Below, in pieces: positions 14,712-22,391 of a stretch of 28,861 nucleotides of DNA. The first letter of the stretch is position 1. Each line of letters opens with the position of its first letter. The position numbers were made by a program, and so were the translations under genes. Origin of the DNA: RYN-433 sp036558265 (GTDB lineage: Bacteria > Planctomycetota > Phycisphaerae > Tepidisphaerales > Tepidisphaeraceae); NCBI GenBank assembly GCA_036558265.1, contig DATBFY010000255.1:1-28861 (forward strand). The letters run 5' to 3'. The notes under the pieces were generated by a model. That model was not told the DNA's origin and searched no databases. It worked only from the letters and a program-made list of their open reading frames with translations.

Positions 14712-16793
14712 ATGCTGAAGGATCGCACCAACGCAGAGATCGATTACGAGGGCATTCACCGCGCACTTCTGACGGGGCTGCTGGGAAACATCGGGCAGAA
14801 GACCGAGCAGCACGAGTACACGGGGGCGCGGGGGAACAAGTTCTCCATCTTCCCCGGGTCGGCGCTCTTCAAGCGCAAGCCGCAGTGGCTGATGTCGGCG
14901 GAGATCGTCGAGACGACCAGGCTGTACGCGCGGACGAACGCCAAAGTCGATCCGGTATGGATCGAGCGGGTGGCCGAGCACCTGGTTAAACGCTCGTACA
15001 GCGAGCCGCGATGGGAAGCGGAGACTGCCAACGTGGTCGCGGACGAGAAGGTCAGCCTCTACGGGCTGGCGATCGTTCCCCGGCGGACGGTGCACTACGG
15101 GCCGATCGACCCGAAGGTGTCGCGGACGCTGTTCATCCATCACGCGCTGGTGGAGGGAGAGTACCGCACGCAGGCCCCCTTCTTCGCGCACAACCGCAGG
15201 CTGGTGGAGGAGGTGGAGGAACTGGAGGCCAAGAGCCGCACGCGGGAATACCTGGTGGGCGCGGAGGCGCGCTTCGAGTTTTATGACAAGCGGGTGCCGC
15301 AGGACGTCTGGAACGGGCACACCTTCGAGCGCTGGCGGCGCAACGCCGAGCGGCATAACCCCAAGCTGCTGTTCATGACCCGGCGCGACCTGTTGAAGCG
15401 GTCGGCGGACGAGGTGACGCCCGAGGCGTTCCCGGATTTCATGCTGGTCAACGGGACGCGATTGCCGCTGGAATATCACCTGGACCCCGGCGACGTGATG
15501 GACGGGGTGACGGTGACGATCCCGCTCGCGGCGCTCAACCAGATGCCCGAAGAGCCGTTCGAGTGGCTGGTGCCGGGGCTGCTGCGCGAAAAAGTGCTGG
15601 AACTGATCCGCACGCTGCCCAAGCCGCTGCGGGTGAACTTCGTGCCGGCGCCGGACTTCGCGGATCGTGCGGCCGAGGCGCTCTCGTTCGGGCAGGGATC
15701 GCTGTACGAGGGGTTGGCGGTCGTGCTCGGGAAGTTCAGCGGATTGCCGGTGAAGTCGTCGGACTTCGATCCGTCAGAGCTGACCGACTACCTGAAGCTG
15801 AACTTCCGGATCGTGGATCAGCACGGCAAGGCGATCGCGACCGGCCGGGAATTGGAGCAGATCCGCCGAAAGCTGGGGCTGGCGGCGCGGGCGACGTTCG
15901 CGGAACTGCCGCCCCATCCCCAGTTCCATAAGGACGGTCTCAAGGGTTGGGAGTTCGGCGATCTGCCGGAGCGCATCGAGATCAAGCGGCACGGGGTGAC
16001 GCTGGGGGCATATCCGGCGATCGTGGACCAGCAGGAATCGATCGGCCTGCGATTGTTTGACTCGCCTGACGCGGCCAGGGCCGCTCACCTGGCCGGCGTG
16101 CGCCGACTCTTCATGCTGCAACTGGGTCCCGAGCTGCGGCACCTGTGGCGGAACGTGCGTAATTTTGAGCGGATGGCCATGAATTACAAGCTGCTGGGGA
16201 GCACCGACGAGCTGCGCGGGCAACTGGTGGCGGTGGCGGCGGAGCGGGCATTCACGCCCGATGCCAACGTGCGGCAACAGGCCGATTACCAGCAGCGCGG
16301 CGGGACGGCCTGGCAGCGACTGGCCGATCAGCACGGCAAACTGTCCGATTGGGTTGACCAGGCGTTGCTGGCGTACTTCGCCCTGGCGAAGGACCTCTCG
16401 CGTCCCGTCGCACCGCTGCTGGATCCGTCGGTCCGGGACATGCGCGAGCAGTTGGCGCGGTTGATGCCCAAGAACTTCATCCAGGCGACGCCGGCGGAGT
16501 GGCTGGTGCACCTGCCACGGTTCATCAAGGGGATCAGCGTGAGGCTGACGCGGTTGTTGAACGCGGGATTGAAGAAGGATCAGCAGGGGATGGAGCAGGT
16601 GCTGCCGCTGGAGCGGGCCTACCACGAGCGGGTGGTCAAGCACCGGCGGGAGGGGATCGCGGACGGGACGCTGGAGCAGTATCGGTGGCTGCTGGAGGAA
16701 TTCCGGATATCGGTGTTCGCGCAGGAGTTGCGGACGTCGGTGCCGGTGTCGGCCAAGCGCTTGGCGGAAATCTGGGCAACGGTGAAACCGTAA
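14712..16793 (+). CDS. HrpA-type C-terminal half (DUF3418) without the helicase motor
   Basis: A 693-aa protein that lines up with the second half of the bacterial DEAH-box RNA helicase HrpA (about 1,300 aa in E. coli). It begins at IHRALLTGLLGNIGQK, then EYTGARGNKFSIFPGS (OB-fold region). DUF3418 landmarks follow: IHHALVEGEYRTQ, RFEFYDKRVPQDV, DGVTVTIPLAALNQ, LPKPLRVNFVPAPDFADRA and the C-terminal WLLEEFRISVFAQELRTSVPVSAKRL. No Walker A, DEAH or motif VI appears, and the preceding DNA is the DnaJ gene in another frame, so the motor is absent here rather than frameshifted. GGGGG lies 5 nt before the ATG. The intact 2-kb frame argues that it is still used, perhaps with a motor encoded elsewhere (inference). 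Confidence 0.93.
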   Translation: MLKDRTNAEIDYEGIHRALLTGLLGNIGQKTEQHEYTGARGNKFSIFPGSALFKRKPQWLMSAEIVETTRLYARTNAKVDPVWIERVAEHLVKRSYSEPRWEAETANVVADEKVSLYGLAIVPRRTVHYGPIDPKVSRTLFIHHALVEGEYRTQAPFFAHNRRLVEEVEELEAKSRTREYLVGAEARFEFYDKRVPQDVWNGHTFERWRRNAERHNPKLLFMTRRDLLKRSADEVTPEAFPDFMLVNGTRLPLEYHLDPGDVMDGVTVTIPLAALNQMPEEPFEWLVPGLLREKVLELIRTLPKPLRVNFVPAPDFADRAAEALSFGQGSLYEGLAVVLGKFSGLPVKSSDFDPSELTDYLKLNFRIVDQHGKAIATGRELEQIRRKLGLAARATFAELPPHPQFHKDGLKGWEFGDLPERIEIKRHGVTLGAYPAIVDQQESIGLRLFDSPDAARAAHLAGVRRLFMLQLGPELRHLWRNVRNFERMAMNYKLLGSTDELRGQLVAVAAERAFTPDANVRQQADYQQRGGTAWQRLADQHGKLSDWVDQALLAYFALAKDLSRPVAPLLDPSVRDMREQLARLMPKNFIQATPAEWLVHLPRFIKGISVRLTRLLNAGLKKDQQGMEQVLPLERAYHERVVKHRREGIADGTLEQYRWLLEEFRISVFAQELRTSVPVSAKRLAEIWATVKP

Positions 16794-16816
16794 CCACGGC
16801 CCCTCCGCGGCTCAAT

Positions 16817-18496
16817 TTAATAGCGCCAGACGCGGCCCAGGGATTGTTGCTTGGACTCGCTGACGACCTTGCCGTCGCGGTCGATTTCCTTGACCGACTG
16901 CGTGTCGGAAACCAGCGTGGTGCCGCTGGCGAGGCGCTGGGCGCCGAAGGGGGAGGCGAAGCCGCCCTGGGACCAGGCCTCGCTGCCCGAAGGGCCGAAC
17001 TCGATCACCTTGCCGCTGCCCAGGTCGCAGACCAGCGTGTTGCCATCATCGAGTCGCGTGGCGCTGCGCGGCGTGTGCAGGCCTTCGACCTTCCAGGTCT
17101 CCTTGCCGGTCGAGTCGATCTCGACGACGCTGTTGGCGTTCTGAAGGGTGATCAGCGTGTGGCCGTTGTCGAGGCGAACGGCGTCGCACGGTCCGCCGGA
17201 CATGGCGACCTCCCAGAGGATCTTGCCGGCGTCATCGACCTCGACGACCTTCTGGGCGTTATTGCAGGCGACGAGCGTGTTGCCGTTGTCGAGGCGCTGG
17301 ACGCTCATCGGCCCGCCTGGGACGGGGATGCGGAGGCGCTCTTTGCCGTCGGCGCGGTACTCGACCAGGCAGTTGGCGGAGTAGAGGGCGACGAGCCGCC
17401 CGCCGCTGGGCAGTCCCTGGCACGCCCACGGACAGCCCCCGGGCTCGCTGACCGAGAAGGTGGTTCGTCCGGCGGAGTCGAACTCGATGATCTCGTTCCT
17501 GGCATAGAGGCAGCAGAGCGTGCGGCCCATGTCACCGTCCGTCGAGCAGCGGACGGGATAGTTCAGTGTGACGGTACGGGCGTCGCGGACGAGCCACTGC
17601 TGCCAGGACGCGATGACGGCCGCCTGGGCGTCGGGGTCGAGCCAGGCGGCGTAGTCGGAGCGTCGACCGGTCAGGGCGCGCAAGGTCGTGACGCTCGCGT
17701 GGCGGACGCGGACATCCCTGGACGAGAGGAGCGCGACCAGGGGCGCGAGGCAGGCGCGATCGCCGCGGTCGGCCAGCGCGCGGGCGGCGGCGAGCTTGAC
17801 GCGGGGTTCGGCGTCGTCGAGCAGGCTGCGCAAAGGATCGAGCGCGTCGTCACCGAGGATGGCGGCGAGCGCGCCCACGGCGGCGACGCGCGCCTCGGTG
17901 GGGCCGCGGGCGACGGCATCGCGCAGGAGAGCGGCGTCCTCGGGGCGGGTGGTGGCCTTGAGCGCGTCGCGGCCGGCGGCCAGTACGTACTCCTCGCCGT
18001 AGAGCGGCAGGACCTGGAGGAGGACGGGCGCGGCGCCCATGAGCTTCTTCTTGACGATCGTGCGGAAGCAGGCGACGGCGACAGAGGAACTGGCGTTGCC
18101 GGCGGCGCGGGCGGCCAGGACCTGCTGGGCGCGGAGGCGCACCTCGGCGTCGCCGTCGTCGTCTGCCGTGGCGGCGCGCAAGTCTTCGACGGGGACGACC
18201 GGCATGGCGATGAGCTGGCGGGCGGCGAGCTCACGGCGGGCGAAGTCCTGGCTGCCCAGTTGCAGGATGAGCGAGGCGATCAGGCCGCGGTTGTCGTCGC
18301 TGGGAGGAAGCGCCTTAAGGTAGGCGACGACGCCGTGAAGGTCGGGGTCGATGGCCTGGTCGGCAAGGATGGCGGCGTAGGGATCGGCGGCCTCGGGCGG
18401 GGCGGCCTGGGCGGCGACAGTTGCCAGTCCCAGCCCGCCGCACAGGCCGACCAGATTTGCGCACAACGCGACCGTAAACTTACCACACGACCACAT
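16817..18496 (-). CDS. Secreted HEAT-repeat plus beta-propeller protein
   Basis: A 559-aa exported protein. The signal peptide ends near residue 31 (TVAAQA-APPEA). Residues 80-290 are helical HEAT/PBS-type repeats (LRSLLDDAEPRVKLAAARAL, LVALLSSRDVRVRHASVTTL). Residues 310-559 form repeated beta-blades of about 43 residues, each with RLDNGNTLV-like then VVEVDDAGKILWEV-like strands, the pattern of PQQ-like or arylsulfotransferase-type propellers. No catalytic residues are evident, so it is probably a binding or scaffold protein of the cell surface. GGGAGG lies 7 nt before the ATG. It is convergent with the HrpA-half gene, with 23 bp between the stops. Confidence 0.85.
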   Translation of the reverse strand: MWSCGKFTVALCANLVGLCGGLGLATVAAQAAPPEAADPYAAILADQAIDPDLHGVVAYLKALPPSDDNRGLIASLILQLGSQDFARRELAARQLIAMPVVPVEDLRAATADDDGDAEVRLRAQQVLAARAAGNASSSVAVACFRTIVKKKLMGAAPVLLQVLPLYGEEYVLAAGRDALKATTRPEDAALLRDAVARGPTEARVAAVGALAAILGDDALDPLRSLLDDAEPRVKLAAARALADRGDRACLAPLVALLSSRDVRVRHASVTTLRALTGRRSDYAAWLDPDAQAAVIASWQQWLVRDARTVTLNYPVRCSTDGDMGRTLCCLYARNEIIEFDSAGRTTFSVSEPGGCPWACQGLPSGGRLVALYSANCLVEYRADGKERLRIPVPGGPMSVQRLDNGNTLVACNNAQKVVEVDDAGKILWEVAMSGGPCDAVRLDNGHTLITLQNANSVVEIDSTGKETWKVEGLHTPRSATRLDDGNTLVCDLGSGKVIEFGPSGSEAWSQGGFASPFGAQRLASGTTLVSDTQSVKEIDRDGKVVSESKQQSLGRVWRY

Positions 18497-18929
18497 CGCA
18501 CAACCTCCCGTCAGAGGGCAACCTCAGCGGCCGAGCGGGTAACGCCTCATCCAGGGAGGTTTTCGCGTGCTGCGGCACGAAGTTGCTCACGAGCTGACTT
18601 GCAATTTCCGGGCCGCACCGAACGAAGCCCGTCCTCAAGGGGCGAACTGGATCGGGCGGCGGCCACGGAAGCGGCGGTCGGCGATGTCACGTCGCTAACC
18701 GAATTATCGGCGTTCGGCTCTGTCAGATTTGCATTGACCGGCCGTATCTGCCGCATGTCCGGGAATATCGAGACGCCGGGCGCTGGCAAGCGCGCCCGGG
18801 CCGTCCCGGTGGTTCCGGTAACGTGTTTTGGCAACATTGCGGACAGCATCCGGGCGAGCCGCTGGCGGCCCGGTGGGCCTGAAAATCGGCTTGCCGTGTC
18901 CCGCGAACAGCTTCGGAACGCGCCTGGTG
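18497..18929. other. Gene-free stretch before the tRNA gene
   Basis: No credible coding frame is seen; the 819-aa open frame crossing it on the plus strand is antisense to the HEAT/propeller gene. The one clear structure is an 8-bp hairpin, CCGGGCGC (18776-18783) and GCGCCCGG (18792-18799). It should contain the promoter of the HEAT/propeller gene on one strand and that of the tRNA on the other, but I found no convincing boxes. Confidence 0.6.
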
Positions 18930-19004
18930 CGACGAGTAGCTCAAAGGTAGAGCACTAGCCTTGAAAGCTAGAGGTTGCGGGTTCGACTCCCGTTTCTCCG
19001 ACCA
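18930..19004 (+). tRNA. Unusual tRNA, anticodon UGA (serine-type), glycine-tRNA-like body
   Basis: The fold is clear. D-arm GCTC-AAAGGTA-GAGC (18939-18953); anticodon stem CTAGC/GCTAG with loop CTTGAAA, giving anticodon TGA (18962-18964), which reads UCA; five-base variable loop AGGTT; T-arm GCGGG-TTCGACT-CCCGT; discriminator A and encoded CCA (19002-19004). Bacterial tRNA-Ser is class II with a long variable arm, and this is not. The short D-loop and the T-arm look most like tRNA-Gly. The acceptor stem (18930-18936 with 18994-19000) has two non-pairs, A3-C70 and C4-U69, plus a terminal G-U. It could be a diverged or decaying gene, or a tRNA with a special task. Confidence 0.8.
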
Positions 19005-19392
19005 GGAACAAAGAGGCCGGCGCGAGGGTTTGAGCTTCACGCGACCGCCTGCCACCGCCGTGCCCGTTTTTTGGGCATGGACCTGTTCAGGGCATCTGTG
19101 TCCCCTGAGCGGCGTGCACGGCGGGGGCAACATCGAAGCGGCTTTGTGATCGGCGTGTTTGGCCGCGGGTCAAGTCTTCGCGAGACATCGGTTCGTCCGC
19201 ACGTGCCGGGGGAGCGTGCGCGACGGATCGGAATTGAACGGACCTCTGACCCGCCATGCCCGCGCCGGTTCCGCTGCGACGGTGGGGTGGCTTGTGTGCG
19301 GGTCGCCCTCGGCCGGCAGTTTTTTCGGAAGAAGTGAATTGTGAATTGTGTTCTGTTGTCAGTTGCGACCTTTACAAGAGAGGAGGGGGACC
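19005..19392. other. Gene-free stretch after the tRNA
   Basis: No convincing gene is seen; frames of up to 120 codons lack ribosome sites and family features. It holds a hairpin, CCGTGCCC (19058-19065) and GGGCATGG (19073-19080), whose 7-nt loop is mainly T, and a stutter repeat (GTGAATTGTGAATTGTG, 19334-19350) running into TGTTGTCAGTTGC. Confidence 0.6.
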
Positions 19393-19734
19393 ATGACTCG
19401 CATCCTATTGGCCTGGCAACCCCTCCCGGCGCCCCAGGGGACCAGCTTCTACCCGCATGACCTGTCGGAGCCGGAGGCGGTGGTCGCCCTGTTCAGGGCG
19501 GCGTCGCGGTTCCGGGCGCACGTGACCGCGCAGGGGTGGCGGTTCCTGTGGGCGAATTACGACCTGGCGGGACTGCTTGAATTGAACCGACAGGCCGGGT
19601 GGTTCGACTCAACGGACGATCGCGAGGCCGCGGAGCAGCTTATCCACCGCGCCCGCGTCGAAGGCTTCGACCCCGTCTCCGGCCAGTTGCGCGGCGACTT
19701 CGAACGGAATGACCAGATACTGGAACTGGTCTAA
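19393..19734 (+). CDS. Small hypothetical protein
   Basis: A 113-aa soluble protein I do not recognise. ATG 19393 is chosen because GGAGG lies 7-8 nt upstream; the frame also opens at 19348, within repeat DNA. It starts MTRILLAWQPLPAPQGTSFYP, a beta-strand then a Pro-rich loop, followed by helices (EPEAVVALFRAASRFRAHVTAQGWRFLWANYDLAGLLELNRQ) and an acidic C-terminus (RNDQILELV). No signal peptide, cysteine motif or membrane helix is seen. It lies 92 bp upstream of the slipin gene on the same strand with a palindrome between, so the two may be co-transcribed. Confidence 0.65.
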   Translation: MTRILLAWQPLPAPQGTSFYPHDLSEPEAVVALFRAASRFRAHVTAQGWRFLWANYDLAGLLELNRQAGWFDSTDDREAAEQLIHRARVEGFDPVSGQLRGDFERNDQILELV

Positions 19735-19783
19735 TCCGGCGTCATTTCGTTTCTCGTCTTTTCGTTTTTGATTCTTGAGAGTG

Positions 19784-19811
19784 CTCACGGGCGAGCCGCC
19801 CGTGCCACGAG
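19784..19811. repeat. CACGGGCG palindrome, dispersed family copy
   Basis: CACGGGCG, an AGC centre and CGCCCGTG form a perfect 8-bp palindrome followed by CCACGAG. It is nearly the same as the right half of the element at 28025-28088. It sits between the 113-aa gene and the slipin gene. Confidence 0.7.
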
Positions 19812-19826
19812 GGAGGGTTTACACCC

Positions 19827-20951
19827 ATGTACAAGACCATCTACATCAAGAAGCACGAGCGGGGCCTGTGGTTCCGCCGGGGTGATTTCGTGGACGTGCT
19901 GATGCCGGGCACGTACCGGGTTGCGTTCTGGAACGTGCGGCGCGACCAGGTCAGCGTCGTGGAGACCACGCGCTCGAAGTTCGAGCACGGCCAGCTCGAC
20001 GTGCTGCTGACGCACGGCGGCCTGCGCGACCAGCTCCACGTGGTGGACCTGAACGACACGCAGCGCGCGCTCGTCTGGAAGGACGACCGGCTGGCCCACG
20101 TGCTGGGCCCGGGTCGCCACGCCTTCTGGAAGACGCCCTACGCGATCCAGATCGCGGTGTACGACGTCAACCAGTTCCGCTTCACGCACCCGCGTCTGCA
20201 GGCGATCCTGCAGCACGCCGAGGCCGTCAAGCACCTGGACGGCGTGTTCGTGGACGCCCACGAGGACGTGCTGCTCTACCGCGACGGCACGCTGGTCGAG
20301 ACGCTGCGCCAGGGCCTGCACGTCTTCTGGCGCGGCACGGGCAAGGTCACCTGGAAGACCGTCGATCGGCGCGAGCTGATCGCCGACGTCGCAGGCCAGG
20401 AGATCATGACCGCCGACAAGGTCACGCTGCGCGTGAACCTGCTGGTCACCTACCAGGTGGCCGACGCGCTCAAGGCGGTGACCGCGGTGGCCGACCACGC
20501 GCAGGCGCTCTACCGCGATGCACAGCTCGCGCTTCGCGCCGCCGTGGGCACGCGGACGCTCGACGCACTGCTCTCCGACAAGGAGAGCGTGGGCGGCGAG
20601 GTGCGCAACGCCCTGGGCACGCGGGCCGGCGAGTACGGCGTCCGCGTCACCGCCGTGGGCCTGCGCGACATCGTCCTGCCCGGCGACATGAAGACGCTGC
20701 TCAACCAGGTGATCGCCGCGACCAAGGAGGCCGAGGCCAACCTGATCCGCCGACGCGAGGAGACCGCCGCGGCGCGCAGCCAGGCGAACACCGCCAAGCT
20801 GCTCGCGGAGAACCCGGCCCTGGCGCGGCTCAAGGAGCTCGAGCTGCTCAAGGAGGTCCTGGCGGGTACGAAGGCGACGTTCGTCTTCGGCCAGGGCGAC
20901 CTGAGCGAGCAGGTCCGCGGACTGGTTGCTGCGGAGAAGCGCGATGCGTAG
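19827..20951 (+). CDS. Slipin-family SPFH (stomatin/prohibitin-like) protein
   Basis: A 374-aa protein of the slipin branch of SPFH proteins. It has two tandem N-terminal beta units (MYKTIYIKKHERGLWFRRGDFVDVLMPGTYR and a second, RALVWKDDRLAHVLGPGRHAFWK) and a further copy at VDAHEDVLLYRDGTLVETLRQGLHVFW. The SPFH core follows (ADKVTLRVNLLVTYQVADALKA...LDALLSDK...GVRVTAVGLRDIVLPGDM). A helical, partly coiled-coil tail ends at about residue 374 (ATKEAEANLIRRREETAAARSQANTAKLL). There is no N-terminal membrane helix, so any membrane link is peripheral. Such proteins organise membrane microdomains; the partner here is not identified. A strong terminator follows. Confidence 0.9.
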   Translation: MYKTIYIKKHERGLWFRRGDFVDVLMPGTYRVAFWNVRRDQVSVVETTRSKFEHGQLDVLLTHGGLRDQLHVVDLNDTQRALVWKDDRLAHVLGPGRHAFWKTPYAIQIAVYDVNQFRFTHPRLQAILQHAEAVKHLDGVFVDAHEDVLLYRDGTLVETLRQGLHVFWRGTGKVTWKTVDRRELIADVAGQEIMTADKVTLRVNLLVTYQVADALKAVTAVADHAQALYRDAQLALRAAVGTRTLDALLSDKESVGGEVRNALGTRAGEYGVRVTAVGLRDIVLPGDMKTLLNQVIAATKEAEANLIRRREETAAARSQANTAKLLAENPALARLKELELLKEVLAGTKATFVFGQGDLSEQVRGLVAAEKRDA

Positions 20952-20959
20952 GTGATGAA

Positions 20960-21000
20960 CGCGGGCGTCGTCCACGCGCGGACGACGCCCGCGGTGTTTT
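20960..21000 (+). terminator. Intrinsic terminator after the slipin gene
   Basis: A perfect 14-bp stem, CGCGGGCGTCGTCC (20960-20973) and GGACGACGCCCGCG (20980-20993), with a 6-nt loop, is followed by GTGTTTT. The convergent lyase-like gene ends at 21000, so the stem may also stop transcription from that side, though the minus-strand flank is not T-rich. Confidence 0.85.
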
Positions 21001-22184
21001 CACGGCTTGGCGATCTCAACGGCGAACACGTGGGTCGGCCCGAACATGTTCGACCGGAACACGATGCGCTTTCCATCCGGCGTGAACGTCAGGTTCGGCT
21101 CCAGCGTGTACTTGTGCTTCGATAGATCCACGAGTTTTTCCGACTTCAACTTGCCGTCGGCCGTCGGCGTGAACAGGTAAATCCACTGCCCGTTGTTCGG
21201 CGCCGCCACGCTGCTGGGCCCGCCGCCATCCCCGGCGAAGAGCTTGCCATCGGGGGAGATGTTGTAATGCACTGACCACTCCGGCGCCGTCAGCGGATAC
21301 TTGGTCAACTCGCCGCTCACCAGGTTCTGCCCGGCAAGCCAGAACACCTTGGACTTGGGCGTCTGCAGGTCGAACCAGACTGTCTTGCCATCGGAGCTCC
21401 AGAACTCGTGGCCGGAGATTTCCATCGGCATCGAGCGCTTGTGAACCAGCCGCAGCCCCGTCCCGTCGGTGCGGATCACCCACGGCCGATCCACTCGATG
21501 CCACGGCCCCTCGTGCGCGAACATCAGCAAGCCCGGATCCGTCGGCGAGAACTGCACGTGATTCAGCCAGTCCGTGCAGTGGTTGAAGGTCTTCACCTCG
21601 CCCGTTTTCGTGTCGATCGTGTAGAGCATCATCGGCGACTGACGCGCCAGGCGCGCGCCCAGCCGCCCCTCGCGCTCCAGCGAGGCACGATCGGCGTCGG
21701 TCAGCGTGGATCTTGCGGCCTGGCCGCTCTGGTCCTGACAACTGCCGGCCAGCAGCGTCTCGTCGGCGTTGACGGTAAGACCTGAGTCAGATCGGAACGG
21801 CAGATCGCCGATCTTGCGCGTTTCACGGGTGTCGATGTTGGTCGTGAAGACGCCCTGCCCGCGCAGGTAATAGACCTGCCGGGTCTTTCGTCCGACCACC
21901 ACCTGGCCGGCGCGGCCCTCGACGACCTGGCGGATCTCACCCGTGTTGAGGTTGATCGCGGAAAGCCCCGACGGGGTGGAAATGACCAGCGTGTCGCCCC
22001 CGGCGGGATAGCCGTTCTGGTGGAAGTAGAAGCTGGAACTGCCCGCCTCGCGCGACAGCCGCGTGACCCGATGACCCGTCGCCGCATCGACCCACTGCGT
22101 CGGCGGATCGTCGGCCAACGCGGGGAGGGTCAAAAGAACAAGAACAAGGAGGGAGGATGGAAGATGGCGGATGGCATGGCACAT
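21000..22184 (-). CDS. Secreted oligogalacturonate-lyase-like protein (PL22-like)
   Basis: A 394-aa exported seven-bladed propeller. The start at ATG 22184 gives MCHAIRHLPSSLLVLVLLTLPALA, a signal peptide; an upstream TTG (22205) is a less likely start. Oligogalacturonate lyase landmarks are present: HVQFSPTDPGLLMFAHEGPWH...RPWVIRTDGTGLRL, then MEISGHEFWSSDGKTVWFDLQTP and FTPDGKRIVFRSN. Classical PL22 enzymes release unsaturated galacturonate from pectin fragments in the cytoplasm. This one is secreted, and the C-terminal segment where they carry a Q-x-x-H-x-H metal motif reads TLEPNLTFTPDGK, without the histidines. The fold assignment is firm, the activity uncertain. There is no clear ribosome site; repeat DNA fills the leader. 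Confidence 0.82.
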   Translation of the reverse strand: MCHAIRHLPSSLLVLVLLTLPALADDPPTQWVDAATGHRVTRLSREAGSSSFYFHQNGYPAGGDTLVISTPSGLSAINLNTGEIRQVVEGRAGQVVVGRKTRQVYYLRGQGVFTTNIDTRETRKIGDLPFRSDSGLTVNADETLLAGSCQDQSGQAARSTLTDADRASLEREGRLGARLARQSPMMLYTIDTKTGEVKTFNHCTDWLNHVQFSPTDPGLLMFAHEGPWHRVDRPWVIRTDGTGLRLVHKRSMPMEISGHEFWSSDGKTVWFDLQTPKSKVFWLAGQNLVSGELTKYPLTAPEWSVHYNISPDGKLFAGDGGGPSSVAAPNNGQWIYLFTPTADGKLKSEKLVDLSKHKYTLEPNLTFTPDGKRIVFRSNMFGPTHVFAVEIAKP

Positions 22185-22223
22185 GCAGGGAATGTCAAAA
22201 GGCAAGTATCAAATGTCAAATGT
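22136..22223. repeat. Stutter repeats at the start of the lyase-like gene
   Basis: Two runs are seen: GGAGGATGGAAGATGGCGG with ATGGCATGGC (22151-22180), and CAAGTATCAAATGTCAAATG (22203-22222). The first encodes the signal peptide of the minus-strand lyase-like protein; the second fills the gap before the 49-aa gene. Confidence 0.65.
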
Positions 22224-22231
22224 GGCGCGGC

Positions 22232-22381
22232 TCAGTGACGCTTGAAGTACTGGACTTCGCGCTCGTGTTTCTCGGCGGCGGCGCGGGAGCCGAAGGTCCC
22301 GAGGTTACGGCGCTTGCCGGTCTTGGGATCGGTCTTTCGCGAGTAGAGGCGGTACTGGCCGGATTTGAGTTTGCGGATCAT
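22232..22381 (-). CDS. 49-aa basic conserved-looking mini-protein
   Basis: ATG 22381 to TGA 22232 encodes 49 residues, starting MIRKLKSGQYRLYSRK and ending EKHEREVQYFKRH. The middle, DPKTGKRRNLGTFGSRAAA, resembles the arm-type DNA-binding strand set at the start of tyrosine recombinases (TGKR...LGTFxTxxxAEKHE), but no catalytic domain follows. I recall near-identical short proteins in other bacterial phyla, so it is probably a real, widely shared gene of unknown function. It is highly basic, without signal peptide or membrane helix, consistent with nucleic-acid binding (inference). It lies 10 bp downstream of the G8 gene on the same strand. No clear ribosome site is seen. Confidence 0.75.
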   Translation of the reverse strand: MIRKLKSGQYRLYSRKTDPKTGKRRNLGTFGSRAAAEKHEREVQYFKRH

Positions 22382-22391
22382 GCAAGCGGTC

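Noticed and set aside
16499..18958. 819-aa plus-strand open frame
   Set aside because: It is low-complexity Gly/Ala/Asp antisense to the HEAT/propeller gene and the end of the HrpA half. High GC keeps the opposite frame open.
18975..19337. 120-aa frame starting inside the tRNA
   Set aside because: The start lies within the tRNA gene; no ribosome site and no recognisable domain.
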